A DNA stretch of 64,000 nucleotides from Inia geoffrensis. Lineage: Eukaryota; Chordata; Mammalia; Artiodactyla; Iniidae. The number at the start of each line of letters is the position of its first letter. Position 1 is the first letter of the stretch. Position numbers and translations under genes: made by a program. The stretch spans positions 94,695,001 through 94,759,000 of the forward strand of contig CM070903.1 in assembly GCA_036417435.1 (NCBI GenBank). Direction: 5' to 3'. The notes under the pieces were generated by a model. That model was not told the origin of the DNA, did no database searches, and saw only the letters and a program-made list of their open reading frames with translations. Below, in pieces: positions 1 to 12,650 of the stretch.

Positions 1-430
1 CAAACTAATGATTTTGCAGGTTCTTATTTTTAGTTCTATCGTTTGCTCAGATTTGTTAAATGCTCCATGTGTGCTGGAAATGAGTAAGCATGTTCTATGA
101 ATGCAAGATTCCATTCATCATATTGGCTTATTAAATATGTTGTCTGAATTTTTACTATCCTCAATAATCGATTTTTTTCTGCTTGATCACTCATTGTCAG
201 GAAAAAGTGTGTCAAAAGCAACAATTAAGATCAGGAATCTGCCCATTTAGCTTTGTACTTCTGTCCAATGTGTGTGTAGGTTTATTTAATTGTAGGTGTG
301 TTTTTATTGTGTTGCTTTTGTAAATGGGATATTTCTTCTATCAGATTTCCTAACTAGTTTCTAAATAAGTCTAACTAGTTTTAGTTCTATAATTGATTTT
401 TATATTTCTGTATATGAAATGTATACATAG
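1..430. other. AT-rich stretch, nothing recognised
   Basis: No coding signal, RNA gene or repeat family is recognised. Open frames here are short and lack family features. Confidence 0.5.
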
Positions 431-830
431 CCATCTACTAAATTTTTATTTATCATGGTTTTTGCATTGATTCTTTTAGGTTTTCTAGGTAAAGACTCAC
501 TTTGTCTGATAGCAATGATTCTTTTACAATATACTTTTATACCTCCTACTTTGATCCCTTATCTAATTGTATTGGCTGCCACCTCTATAACAATGTTAAG
601 TGTTAAATAATAAAGGTGATATCTGATACCTTGTTTCTGCTTTTAGTGCTAAAGCATGCTGGCTTTGGGTTAACAAATTATGCCACAACTATGAAAGTCT
701 CATCTATTTCAATTTTAACATATTGGGGAATTATTCATCTATTACCCTTTTATCATAGTGTGATATTTATTAATATTTCATCATATTGTAGAAGTATGCA
801 TAGATTCTTATTTTAGATATTAAATATTAT
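430..830 (-). repeat. Ancient L1 ORF2 fragment, reverse strand
   Basis: Read on the reverse strand, this piece follows the L1 ORF2 reverse-transcriptase region: the part that in younger L1s covers the FADD catalytic site and the segment upstream. It is heavily mutated with many indels and has no usable frame. It lies immediately left of the younger forward L1, so the two are opposed. The assignment rests on similarity to the antisense L1 reading in the 61.5-64 kb copy and could be refined to an L1M subfamily by alignment. Confidence 0.55.
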
Positions 831-1069
831 CTAACAACTTTCAGAATCTATGGAGATGATCACCATTATTTTTCTATTTTGATATATCAATTTTAAAGAT
901 TTTGTAGAATATCCTTTTAACACTAGCTAGTCTTAAGAACTGGGGGCGAGTCCCTCCCATCAAGCCTCTTAGATAGCCTCATCCACCAGAGGGCAGACAG
1001 CAGAAGCAAGAAGAACGACAATCCTGCAGCCTATGGAAGAAAAACCACATTCACAGAAAGACAGATAAG

Positions 1070-1974
1070 ATGAAAAGGCAGAGGGTTATGTACCAGATGA
1101 AGGAACAAGATAAAATCCCAGAAGAACAACTAAATGAAGTGGAGATAGGCAACCTTACAGAAAAAGAATTCAGAATAATGATAGTGAAGATGATCCAGGA
1201 CCTCAGAAAAACAATGGAGGGAAAGATCAAGAAGATGCAAGAAATGTTCAACAAAGACCTAGAAGAATTAAGGAACAAACAAACAGAGATGAACAATACA
1301 ATAACTGAAATGAAAACTACACTAGAAGGGATCAATAGCAGAATAATTGAGGCAGAAGAAAGGATAAGTGACCTGGAAGACAGAATTGTGGAATTCACTG
1401 CTGCAGAACAGAATAAAGAAAAAAGAATGAAAACAAATGAAGACAGACTAAGAGACCTCTGGGACAACATTAAATGCAACAACATTCGCATTATAGGGGT
1501 CCCAGAAGGAGAAGAGAGAGAGAAAGGACCAGAGAAAATATTTGAAGAGATTATAGTCAAAAACTTCCCTAACATGGGAAAGGAAATAGCCATCCAAGCC
1601 CAGGAAGTGCAGCAAGTCCCATACAGGATAAATCCAAGGAGAAACATGCTGAGACTCATAGTAATCAAATAGGCAAAAATTAAGACAAAGAAAAATTATT
1701 GAAAGCAGCAAGGGAAAAATGACAAATAACATACAAGGGAACTCCCATAAGGTTAACAGCTTATTTCTCAGCAGAAACTCTACAAGCCAGAAGGGAGTGG
1801 CATGATATACTTAAAGTGACAAAAAGGAAGAAACTACAACCCAGATTACTCTACCCAGCAAGGATCTCATTCAGATTCAATTGAGAAATCAACAGCTTTA
1901 CAGACAAGCAAAAGCTAAGAGAATTCAACACCACCAAATGAGCTCTACAACAAATGCTAAAGGAACTTCTCTAG
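1070..1974 (+). pseudogene. L1 ORF1 (RNA-binding protein), broken
   Basis: L1 ORF1p is a trimeric RNA chaperone that coats L1 RNA. The frame opens at an ATG and runs 200 codons: a basic start, a long heptad-rich coiled coil at about residues 45-110 (many Glu/Lys/Leu, e.g. 'EAEERISDLEDRI'), then the start of the RRM around residue 136 ('NNIRIIGVPEGEE'). It stops at a TAG at 1670-1672. Beyond that the C-terminal domain is still recognisable to a natural end near 1974, giving about 300 codons as expected. Just after the TAG the run 'attaagacaaag' appears to have lost one base relative to the expected frame, so the break is a nonsense change plus a frameshift. The long reverse-strand frame over this region is only its shadow. 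Confidence 0.9.
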
Positions 1975-2032
1975 GCAAGAAACAGAAGAGAAGGAAAAGA
2001 CCTATAATAACAAACCCAAAACAATTAAGAAA

Positions 2033-5000
2033 ATGGGAATAGGAACATACATATCAATAATTACCTTAAATGTAAATGGATTAAATGCTCCCAACAAAAG
2101 ACACAGACTGGCTGAATGTATACAAAAACAAGACCCGTCTATATGCTGTCTACAAGAGACCCACTTCAGACCTAGGGACACATACAGATTTAAAGTGAGG
2201 GGATGGAAAAAAATATTCCATGCAAATGGAAATCAAAAGAAAGCTGGAATAGCTATACTCATATCACATAAAATAGATTTTAAAATAAAGAACGTTATAA
2301 GAGACAAGGAAGGACACTACATAATGATGAAGGGATCAATCCAAGAAGAAGATATAACAGTTATATAAATATATATGTACCCAACATAGGAGCACCTCAA
2401 TACATAAGGCAACTGCTAACAGCTATAAAAGAGGAAATCGACAGTAACATAATAGTACTGGGGGACTTTAACACCTCACTTACACCAATGGACAGGTCAT
2501 CCAAAATGAAAATAAATAAGGAAACAGAAGCTTTAAATGACACAATAGGCAAGACAGATTTAGTTGATATTTATAGGACATTCCATCCAAAAACAACAGA
2601 TTACACTTTCTTCTCAAGTGCAAACGGAACATTCTCCAGGATAGACCACATCTTGGTCACAAATCAAGCCTCAGTAAATTTAAGAAAATTGAAATCATAT
2701 CAACCATCTTTTCTAACCACAACACTATGAGATTAGAAATGAATTACAGGGAAAAAAACATTAAAAAATCAAAAACATGGAAGCTAAACAATATGTTACT
2801 AAATACCCAAGTGATCACTGAAGAAACCAAAGAGGAAATCAAAAAATACCTAGAGGCAAATGAGAAGGAAAAAAAGATGATCCAAAACCTATGGGATGCA
2901 GCAAAAGCAGTTCTAAGAGGGAAGTTAATAGCTATACAAGCCTACCTCAAGAAACAAGAAAAATCTCAAGTAAACAATCTAACCTTACACCTAAAGGAAC
3001 TAGAGAAAGAAGAACATACAAAACCCAAAGTTGGCAGAAGGAATGAAATCATAAAGATCAGAGCAGAAATAAATGAAATACAAACAAAGAAAACAATAAC
3101 AAAGATCAATAAAACAAAAACCTGGTTCTTTGAGAAGATAAACAAAATTGATAAACCATTAGCCAGACTCATCAAGAAAAAGAGGGAGAAGACTCAAATC
3201 AATAAAATTAGAAATGAAAAAAGAGAACTTACAACAGACACTGCAGAAATACAAAGCATCCTCAGAGACTACTACAAGCAACTCTATGCCAATAAAATGG
3301 ACAACCTGGAGGAAATGGACAAATTCTTAGGAAGGTATGCCCTTCCAGGACTGAATCAGCAAGAAAAAGAAAATATGAACAGACCAATCACAAGTAATGA
3401 AATTGAAACTGTGATTAAAAATCTTCCAACAAGCAGAAGTCCAGGACCAGATGGCTTCACAGGTGAATTTTATCAAACATTTAGAGAAGAGCTAACACCT
3501 ACCCTTCTCAAACTCTTCCAAAAAATTGCAGAGGAAGAAACACTCCCAAACTCATTATATGAGGCCACCTTCACCCTGATACCAAAACCAGACAAAGATA
3601 CTACTAAAAAAGAAAATTACAGACCAATATCACTGATGAGTATAGATGCAAAAATCCTCAACAAAATACTAGCAAACAAAATCCAACAACACATTAAAAG
3701 GATCATACACCATGATCAAGTGGGTTTTATCCCAGGGATGCAAGGATTCTTCAATATACGAAAATCAATCAACGTGATACACCATATGAACAAATTGAAG
3801 AATAAAAACCGTATGATCATCTCAATAGGTGCAGAAAAAGCTTCTGACAAAATTCAACACCCATTTATGATAAAAACTCTTCAGAAAGTGGCCATAGAGG
3901 GAACCTACCTCAACATAGTAAAGGCCATATATGACAAACCTATAGCAAACATCATTCTCAATGGTGAAAAACTAAAAGCATTTCCTCTAAGATAAACAAC
4001 GAGACAAGGATGTCCACTCTCACCACTATTATTCAACACAGTTTTGTAAGTTGTAGCCATGGCAATCAGAGAAGAAAAAGAAATAAAAGGAATACACATT
4101 GTAAAAGAAGAAGTAAAACTGTCACTGTTTGCAGATGACATGATCCTATACATAGAGAATCCTAAAAATGCCACCAGAAAACTACTAGAGCTAATCAATG
4201 ACTTTGGTAAAGTTGCAGGGTACAAAATTAATGCACAGAAATCTCTTGCATTCCTATACACTAATGATGAAAAATCTGAACGAGAAATTATGGAAACACT
4301 CCCATTTATCATTGCAACAAAAAGCATAAAATACCTAGGAATAAATCCACCTAGGGAAACAAAAGACCTGTATGTGGAAAACTATAAGACACTGATGAAA
4401 GAAATTAAAGACGATACCAACAGATGGAGAGATGTACCATATTCTTGGATTGGAAGAATCAATATTGTGAAAATGACTATACTACACAAAGCAATCTACA
4501 GAACCAATGCAATCCCTATCAAATTACCAATGGCATTTTTTACGGAACTAGAACAAATCATCTTAAAATTTGTATGGAGACACAAAAGACCCCGAATAGT
4601 CAAAGCAGTCTTGAGGGAAAAAAACGGAGCTGGAGGAATCAGACTCCCTGACTTCAGACTATACTACAAAGCTACAGTAATCAAGACAATATGGTACTGG
4701 CACAAAAAGAGAAACATAGATCAATGGAACAAGATAGAAAGCCCAGAGATAAACCCATGCACCTATGGTCAACTAATCTATGACAAAGGAGGCAAGGATA
4801 TACAATGGAGAAAAGACAGTCTCTTCAATAATTGGTGTTGGGAAAACTAGACAGCTACATGTAAAAGAATGAAATTAGAACACTCCCTAACACCATACAC
4901 AAAAATAAACTCAAAATGGACTCGAGACCTAAATGTAAGACCAGACAGTATAAGACACTTATAGGAAAACATAGGAAAAACACTCTTTGACATAAATCAT

Positions 5001-5842
5001 AGCAAGATCTTTTTTGATCCACCTCCTAGAGCAATGGAAATAAAAACAAAAATAAACAAATGGGACCTAATGAAACTTCAAAGCTTTTGCACAACAAAGG
5101 AAACCATAAACAAGACGAAAAGACAACCCTCAGAATGGGAGAAAATATTTGCAAATGAATTAAGGGACAAAGGATTAATATCCAAAATATATAAACAAAA
5201 TATATAAACAGCTCATGCAGCTCAATATTAAAGAAACAAACAACCCAATCTAAAAATGGGCAGAAGACCTAAATAGACATTTCTCCAAAGCAGACATGCA
5301 GATGGCCAAGAAGCACATGAAAATCTGCTCAACATCACTAATTATTAGATAAATGCAAATCATAACTACAATGAGGTATCACCTCACACCAGTTAGAATG
5401 GGCATCATCAGAAAATCTACAAACAACAAATGCTGGAGAGGATGTGGAGAAAAGGGAACTCTCTTGCACTGTTGGTGGGAATGTAAATTGAACCAACCAC
5501 TATGGAGAACAGTAGGGAGGTTCCTTAAAAAACTAAAAATAGAATTACCATATGACCCAGCAATCCCATTACTGGGCATCTACCCAGAGAAAACCATAAT
5601 TCAAAAATATACATGCACCCCAATGTTCATTGCAGCACTATTTACAATAGCCAGGTCATGGACCAACCTAAATGCCCATCAACAGACAAATGGATAAAGA
5701 AGAGGTGGTACATATATACAATGGAATATTACTCAGCCGTAAAAAAGAACAAAATTGAGTTATTTGTTGAGATGTGGATGGATCTAGAGACTGTCATGCA
5801 GAGTGAAGTGAGTCAGAAAGAGAAAAACAAATATCGTATATT
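2033..5842 (+). pseudogene. L1 ORF2 (endonuclease-reverse transcriptase), broken
   Basis: ORF2p nicks DNA and reverse-transcribes L1 RNA at the nick. The N-terminal endonuclease is seen from 2033, with the Asn of 'NVNGL' and the Glu of 'QETH' present. At about 2358-2366 the sequence 'gttatataaata' looks like a 2-bp insertion that creates a stop at 2366-2368. The piece at 2488-2730 continues the nuclease ('[17 protein letters not shown]') but is frameshifted near its end, and the catalytic Ser-Asp-His reads Ser-Asn-His. Frame 2727-3995 holds the RT fingers and palm ('[15 protein letters not shown]', 'LIPKPDKD') and stops at a TAA. Frame 4059-4850 holds the FADD active site, then ends at TAG 4848-4850, where the 48.7 kb copy has TGG. 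The Cys-rich C-terminus ('[19 protein letters not shown]') is at about 5430-5500. Confidence 0.93.
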
Positions 5843-6065
5843 AATGCATGTATGTGGAACCTAGAAAAATGGTACAGATGAACTGGTTTGCAAGGCAGAA
5901 GTTGAGACACAAATGTAGAGAACAAACATATGGACACCAAGCGGCGAAAACTGCAAGTGGGGTGGGGATGGTGGTGTGCTGAATTGGGCGATTGGGATTG
6001 ACATGTATATACTTATGTGTATAAAATTGATGACTAATAATAACCTGCAGCATAAAAAAACAAAA

Positions 6066-9000
6066 ACACACAAACAAAAGAAACCAACTAATACTAAACT
6101 TTCTTTGGGTTATTTGTATGAAAATAATATAAATGTTTCAGACATTACATGAAATTTCTAAAAATCCCATATGTTCCGGTATAATGTTATAAGTCATAAC
6201 TCTAGTTATTACTTTAAAATGTGTATCTCAGAAATAACTAAATTTCCTTGTCAATTGCATTATTATGAACTTTCATCAAATCTTTAACCATGGTCAGTTT
6301 TAAGTCTTTTGTCATTTACAGACAGTCCTGGGTGTACTCTGATGCTTTCGCAAAAATGTTCCTATAAAAGGGTTTCATCTTTAAGGAATTCATGGAAAAG
6401 ACTGACAAATACAGGTTTCTGGTAACTGACTGTACTGCTGAACTGAATGAATAAGCATTTTCAGAACTCTAATGGAAAACTGATGAATTCATAAAAGTGC
6501 TAACAAAAGATCAAGATAAAAAAATAATTAATTACATGGGACTGAGTGAACTGATGAGGATGATTATAATTTTTGTGACTTTCTGTTTGAATAAAAAAAA
6601 TAAAGAACTGGGGCCTATGGAGAGTGGGTGGATGTATATTATTTGCTCATTGAAACTTCCTTTGTTTTTACCATGGCAACTAGTCTATGTGAGTTAAAGA
6701 ACTTTACTTGGGTTAGTTTTGTAATTTTTATAAATAATCCACATGCATGTGAAAAGGTAGTATTTTCAGGGAACAGATTTTTACATGTACCTTATTATGT
6801 TACTTAGCTTATGCATGGACAGTAACATGTGAAATAAAGCCTTTCATTACCAATGTATTTCTATTTCTCTTCGTATTTCTAGCAAGTTTTTTTGTTAAGT
6901 CTTATTCTTTTCTCCATAAAATGTTTTTAATTTTTTTTTCCAGAGGCTATTTCACTTGCAATGTGGAATTATTGGGACTATAGCAACTGTATTATTCATA
7001 GAAATAAGGCAAATTTCCTTTCAAAAACTCTGGAATTCCTGACAAATGCTACATCAAGATGTAGACTGTAGAGAAGCCACTGTTTTATAATTGTTTAATA
7101 ACTGATATTTTAAGGGCCTGTCATGAATGTAGTGAATTATTCCAAAGAGAAAGAGGGACCTAGCCAAGAAATAAAGAAGTCATTATTTTTCTAGCCCCAC
7201 TTCCTATGAATATAGGTAACTGCTTCGACAAGCAGCTCATTCTTTACACTCACCCTAGTTCTTCACTGACCCATCCCTGAAACAGGATCACATTCAGTCA
7301 GCAATAGCATTCAACTGGGTAAAAGGACCTTAGTCGATTAGTAGTTAAATAGAATATATACCCACCTAATTACATGTCAATCTTAACCAGTACAATTAGG
7401 TAGGCAAGGAGTTATTTGTTGGTAATAATCCATATTCAGTATTGAACATAAGTAGATTTAATTAATTTCTAGACCGATACATATATTTATACCCAGCTTG
7501 GCCCAGATGTCAGTTGGCATCCTCACTAAGCTTCCTATAATCACATCATCCATGTTCTGTGCTCCTACTTCTCTATGGTGAGGCTTCCTGTTTGATGTTA
7601 AATCCTCCTTGACTTTTGACAATGAGGCGTCACCACCCTCGGCCAGCTTACTGCCACCTCCCTATAATTGCCACCTTGCATGGGCTCTTCCTCATCTTAG
7701 ATAGATAGCTGTTCCCCTCCTTTCCTTCAGTGCAACTGTCTCCCCATAAATCAGCAAGCAGAAGGAACATGCGTGACAAAAACGTCTTCCCTAAAGCCCA
7801 ACTGTACCAAACTGCTGTTGCATTTAACTGTCATTGTATGAAAAAATAGAACCCAGAATTTCTTGCCTGTCTCCCTCAGCCATGCTGTCAAGCTGCCTGT
7901 CAACCTATTTTCAGTCAGAAATTTACAGTATTTCTTGTAAAGCTTTCTTTACATAAATATTTTCTTTCCTAACTTTGTGCCACATTTTTCTCCTTATTTC
8001 TTTTCTTAAAACCTGTTTTTCAAACTAAAAACCCCATTTTAGCTTGGCACACTGAAAACAATTCAACAGATGTTGCACTCATCACTGCACATTTTCTGTT
8101 TCTACACAAGAACAGAAAATTGGCTTGGAAAGTAAGTCTCTGTTGATCTTCACTTAATGCTGGTACCATCAATGCCTTCCTCAGAACTCACCTTCCCATC
8201 CATCAGTCTCACTGTAAGCCAGCTGTCATAAACATACTAAATTATTTCTTTCCATGCCACTTTTATACACATCTCCTATCTGGTCAAACTGTACAATGGC
8301 TGTTCTGTTATTTTACAGTGTAACTGTCTAAAACGATTGCCATGGGATTTTTTTTTAACATCATTTTTTGTTTGTCTTCTATATTTTGTAGTATTTTCCC
8401 CTAGTGTCTTTCCTGGGCAGCTGACTTTTCTGAAAGCGAAACCACAGTATCTGAAGAGAAATAATTCCTGATTAAGATTTCCCCACATAAAACTTTTGCA
8501 AAAACTTGATAATAGTGTTTACAATTCATTCCATACTTAGTATTTATATGATTATAATAAAGGCTTTCAATTTGAGAGTATGAATAAAGAGTAACAAAAC
8601 ATCTACATAAACATAAATTCAATTTTGCAGATATTTCATCACTTTGAGTCACTAAGCATCCACATGACTACGTGAATTATTTTACATCACTCAACACATT
8701 CAGTTTCCACTCCTTGCCTTACATACACTTCAGTTAGGCATTTGAGGAACACAAAAGAACTGTGAGTTTCCTGCTCTTTTTGTCTGGCTTCTAGTCCGTG
8801 AGACATCAATGAATTTACCATAAACAGCTGGAGAATAGCATTTATCTTCGAACATCTACGTCAGGAAGATTTTCATCATAAGGAGGCAAAAACTGTAATT
8901 TAGTTGCCCAAAGAGTCTATCATTTATCAGTTTTAAGGCGAATGTGTCCTTCAATAAAAAAACATGAAACACTATTAAACACCACTCTTCTTTGCTATTT

Positions 9001-10330
9001 TAGTGTAACATATCCACATAATCAATGCTCTATTAACATCAAATAAATGAAAATGAATGAATATTGTGATTATTTAGATGTCATTATTCTACTCATGCCC
9101 TATAAGAATTTATATAACTGCCATTCACAGAAACTGTTTTAGGTATATGAATTAAAGTTTTACTCTCCTCTTTGTTTTGAACCATTCAATTAAGAACAGT
9201 GAAATAGATCCCTAATTTAAATATTTCATGTAATAGAGGCATCATAGTCAAATGACAGCTTTGTCTTATAGCCAACTCAGTGACTTCAATTTAATAACAC
9301 TCACCTTAAACTAGTCTTGAAAGTTCAATAAAAATTATTCTCAGATAGAAATGTAAGAAAATAGATCCCCTGGTTTTCTTATGTGTAAACATATGGAAAC
9401 TCCAAACCTGGGGAATTCATCTATTCTAACTAAAGCTAAGAATGTTGGGAGAAAAATCAGGCACATTCGTTAATCTTTCAAACTATGAAATGTAATTTAT
9501 TTGCATCATTAGAAGAGCTTCCCTCATTTGCCTGCCTTAAATCACTTAAGAGCTTATGAGACTGGTGATGGTTATAAGCATGTAAAATAGAACATTTTCC
9601 AGCAAAGTATAAATGAACGTTGAAGAGTGGGCAAAATTCTGGCTGTGTCCTGGAGCAAAGCTGGATGAAGCTGTTAGAATCTGAGGGAGAATTGCTGGGT
9701 TTCAGGACTTTTTAGGGATTAACCTTAAACACAAAAGGAAATTTTAATTTTAATGAAACAAAGTGGTATATTATTGCCATAGTGCCTGGCTAGAGCCATT
9801 GGGCAGGGAGACACACACTTTTTTTTTTTTAACTCAAAAATGACTTATAATTGAATCCTAATAAAATGTAAGACAGAACCTGAAATGTTTTCAGGCCATG
9901 ACTGGATGACCAGCTTCCCAGATGGTAAGATTCCTGCATGGGTCAGGCAGTGGGCTTCTTGAATGAGTTCCAACAGCCTGTGGTAGTTCTGTAGCCCTCC
10001 CTTTTCATTCGAGTCGTATTTGCACAATTTGAAAACATTTTAATCTGAACAACATTGCTTAGCTATTCAGTGGATGAATGAATTGTCTGATCCAGCCAGA
10101 AAAGTCAAGGGCCTTCATACTTAGGAAATGTGTTCCTTGTTAAAAATTATACTCCTAATCCAGAAAACAGCCTTCCAATCTCTTCAGTTAAGATGCCTCC
10201 AACAGCTCCTGCCTACATCATTGAAAAGACCGCCTACCATGTCCCAGAACCACAAGGAGGCCAGGGTCTCTGGAGCAAAGGGAGCAAAATGGAGACTTGG
10301 TACTAGAGAGTCAAGAATTCAGAGATGGAG
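6066..10330. other. 4.3 kb without recognisable gene
   Basis: AT-rich sequence with only short chance frames (longest about 83 codons) lacking domain features. The part at 6280-6640 has the look of an old interspersed element and ends near an 'aataaaaaaaataaag' run, but I cannot name it. A pyrimidine-rich stretch at 7500-7900 could be decayed L2. Nothing else is supported. Confidence 0.5.
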
Positions 10331-10334
10331 CAGA

Positions 10335-10480
10335 AAACCAGGCCATGTGGGGTCTTGTAAGCCATTGAAAGGACCATTGCCTTTACTCTAAGATCAAAGG
10401 AAAGCCATTGTAAGGTCTTGAGAAGGGGAATGACTTGATCTGATTTACTTTTTAAAGGCTGCTGTGTGCAGAGCCAGTTC
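10335..10480 (+). repeat. Old interspersed repeat fragment, unnamed
   Basis: The run around 'ggtcttgtaagccattg' to 'gaatgacttgatctgattt' matches a very common old mammalian repeat theme (total-count/'gccattgaagggttttaag' type). I recognise the pattern but not a secure family name. Non-coding. Confidence 0.4.
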
Positions 10481-10599
10481 ATTAAAATATCTGTTAGTGG
10501 ACCCCAAAAGAAGTTATATCCAAAGTCCTCCACCAAGCCCTCATTCTCCTTTACCTCTTCACATCACTAATCACATTTGAACGCTATCCAGGTCTGGAA

Positions 10600-11075
10600 G
10601 GACACATTTGGCCAACTCAAACAGTGCAGGTAATTGTAGGTAATACGACATTAAAAGGACTATTTACAAAGGTGTAGGCAAGGTTAAGTAAAACTAACAG
10701 TCAATGGTGAAATCACCCAGGGTTAGAAATAACAGGGAGTTGTTACCATACCTTCTCTGAAGGGGACAGGAGACGGGTGGTTACCGGAAGCCAGAAGTAA
10801 GTTCTGTAGCTGTAGGAGGGGATACCTACAAGAGGCATGTACCTAAACAGAGAAATGCAGACGATCGGCAGCAACCTGCAACAAAACTCTTATTTTGAAA
10901 ATGCAAATTTGTTCCAATGTGACTGATGTATTAGGGAACAATTTAAGCATAACTAAATTTGATGTTTGCTTATGCACAATTTCATCCATGAGGAATACTG
11001 AGCGAACAGAGAAAAGTGCATAGCTAAACTACGCTGAGCAGGAACACACAAAAGGCACATGCGCACACACCTCAA
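10600..11075 (+). repeat. Probable ancient LTR-type repeat, family unknown
   Basis: A less AT-rich block with wording typical of dispersed mammalian repeats ('ggggacaggagacgggtggtta', 'gaggcatgtacctaaacaga', 'gatgtattagggaacaattt'). It has no open frame of note. Assignment to an LTR or ERV-derived element is a recognition-level guess and needs a repeat search. Confidence 0.35.
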
Positions 11076-11356
11076 ATATCTACCTGCTACCTCAGTTCAC
11101 CATATGTGTTATGAGCCATGAACACCCACATCTGGTGTTACAACTTTCCTCCCAATTTCAGATAATCCACCTTCCACCACTTTACAATAACTCATGTTCT
11201 ACAACTTTTCCAATGCCCACTTCTGCAATCAAACTGCATGCAGGTCCTTTTTGAGGTAAAGTGCCATATTTATTGTAATATATCTGTGAATTTTTAACAA
11301 TTTAACATGTGTAAAACTGTGCTATACTTTTTATTGGGTTTCCATCTTTGAGTGTG

Positions 11357-11374
11357 GTGTGTGTGTGTGTGTGT
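11357..11374. repeat. (GT)9 microsatellite
   Basis: Eighteen bases of perfect GT just left of the CHR SINE. Confidence 0.9.
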
Positions 11375-11431
11375 CACTGATAAAGATTTTGTGTGCTCTG
11401 CCCCTAGTCCCATTTTCCCATAACCCTGTGG

Positions 11432-11661
11432 GGGTTTTGTTTGTTTGTTTATTATTATTATTATTTTTTGCGGTACGTGGGCCTCTCACTGTGGTGGCCT
11501 CTCCCATTGCGGAGCACAGGCTCCGGACACGCAGGCTCAGCGGCCATGGCTCACGGACCCAGCTGCTCCGCAGCATGTGGGATCTTCCCGGACCAGGGCA
11601 CGAACCCGTGTCCCCTGCATCGACAAGCGGACTCTCAACAACTGCACCACCAGGGAAGCCC
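11432..11661 (-). mobile_element. CHR SINE (tRNA-Glu derived), reverse strand
   Basis: On the reverse strand it begins 'gggcttccctggtggtgcag', carries Pol III A-box and B-box-like sequences, and ends in an A/TAA-rich tail (the 'gtttgtttgtttattatt' run at the left). A 10-bp direct repeat 'aaccctgtgg' at 11422-11431 and 11662-11671 is the target-site duplication. CHR SINEs are known from whales and hippopotamus, so this is the clearest taxonomic marker. Translated frames across it are artefacts. Confidence 0.95.
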
Positions 11662-11970
11662 AACCCTGTGGTTTTAACTGCATGACTTTGCACCGTGTGG
11701 TGGTTTTTAGGACAACAAATGTCCTGTTATAGCAAAACTAATTGTACATACCCAGATCTCACTCACATGCCTCCTTCCATTTTCAGCCAATTCTTCTTAC
11801 TAACCCAAACCAACAGAAAACCAAAACAAAGAAGCCCACTGTTATAAACATCAGCCTCCTGGGGCACAGTGCCAGGTGGAGAATGGTGGAGAGTGCATCT
11901 GAAAAGAAACTGAAAGCGAGGAGCACGGAAACCTTCCTTCATTTAAAAATCCTCTCTTTTGATTTTTAGT

Positions 11971-12131
11971 GCCTTGCTACTCAAAATGTGGTCCAGGGAT
12001 CAGCAGTTTCAGCATCTTTTAGGAATATGTTAGAAATGCAGAGTATTGGGCCTCTCCAAAGAATTACTGAATCGAAGTCTACATTTTAACAAAATCCCTC
12101 CTCAGGTGACTTATATGTCACATTAAAGTTT
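11971..12131 (+). mobile_element. MER5A-like hAT-Charlie MITE
   Basis: The sequence from 'ctactcaaaatgtggtccag' through 'gttagaaatgcagagtattg' to 'aggtgacttatatgtcacat' follows the MER5 group of non-autonomous hAT DNA transposons, which predates placental radiation. It is about 160 bp, near the family's usual length, and diverged. It has no coding capacity. Confidence 0.75.
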
Positions 12132-12650
12132 CATCATTCTCAAGTCTTACAATATTTGTTCTTCCCCTATCTCTTACCTCATTGGCCACTGCCTTGATGT
12201 ATCCTTTCCTAGTGTCTCTTCTTCCAACTCTATAAAATTTTTAAAGCTGTGTTGGACCATGACTGGCCTGTAACTTGAAGAAATTTCAATGTGGAGTGAA
12301 CTTTGGCCTCAATGATATAATTTTCATCCTAATAGCTAGTTCTAAGAATACGGCAAAAGGTGAAATAACATCTATCCCCAAGAAACCAAATCAAGACCAT
12401 TAGGGTTAAATTTAACTAATTAATGCTGAGTCAAATACCAAATATTGTCTATCAGCTTGCTAGAAAAATAGCATGAGACCCATAGGCTAAAGATTAGTTA
12501 TGAATCAACTGGTATTAATAGATATAGAATTTTTACCTTTTTAAAATAGCATAGCCTAATAGTTGGCTATGAATTCCTCATTAATTAAATTCAGTAAATG
12601 ATTTTACTTTTACAATTTATTTTCAGTGCCGACTGAAAGCAATGTAATCT
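12132..12650. other. No gene recognised
   Basis: AT-rich unique-looking sequence; no feature supported. Confidence 0.5.

Larger units (their letters stand above)
937..6065 (+). mobile_element. LINE-1, nearly full length, disabled
   Basis: A forward LINE-1 of about 5.1 kb holding the last ~130 bp of the 5'UTR, ORF1, a short inter-ORF spacer, ORF2, and a short 3'UTR ending in an A-rich tail after 'gatgactaataataacctg'. The order and spacing match a standard mammalian L1; most of the 5'UTR promoter is missing, which is normal 5' truncation during target-primed reverse transcription. Both ORFs carry stops and frameshifts, so the copy cannot move itself. No clean target-site duplication was found: the left flank near 'ttaacactagctagtc' and the right flank after the tail do not match exactly. 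It has the same 3' end type as the copy at 48.7 kb. Confidence 0.95.

Noticed and set aside
1051..1668. 205-codon open frame on the reverse strand
   Set aside because: It is the exact shadow of L1 ORF1, with low-complexity Ser/Leu/Ile composition.
11331..11732. Several 78- to 120-codon frames on both strands
   Set aside because: They lie across a CHR SINE. The same peptides recur at the other CHR copies, so they come from the repeat.
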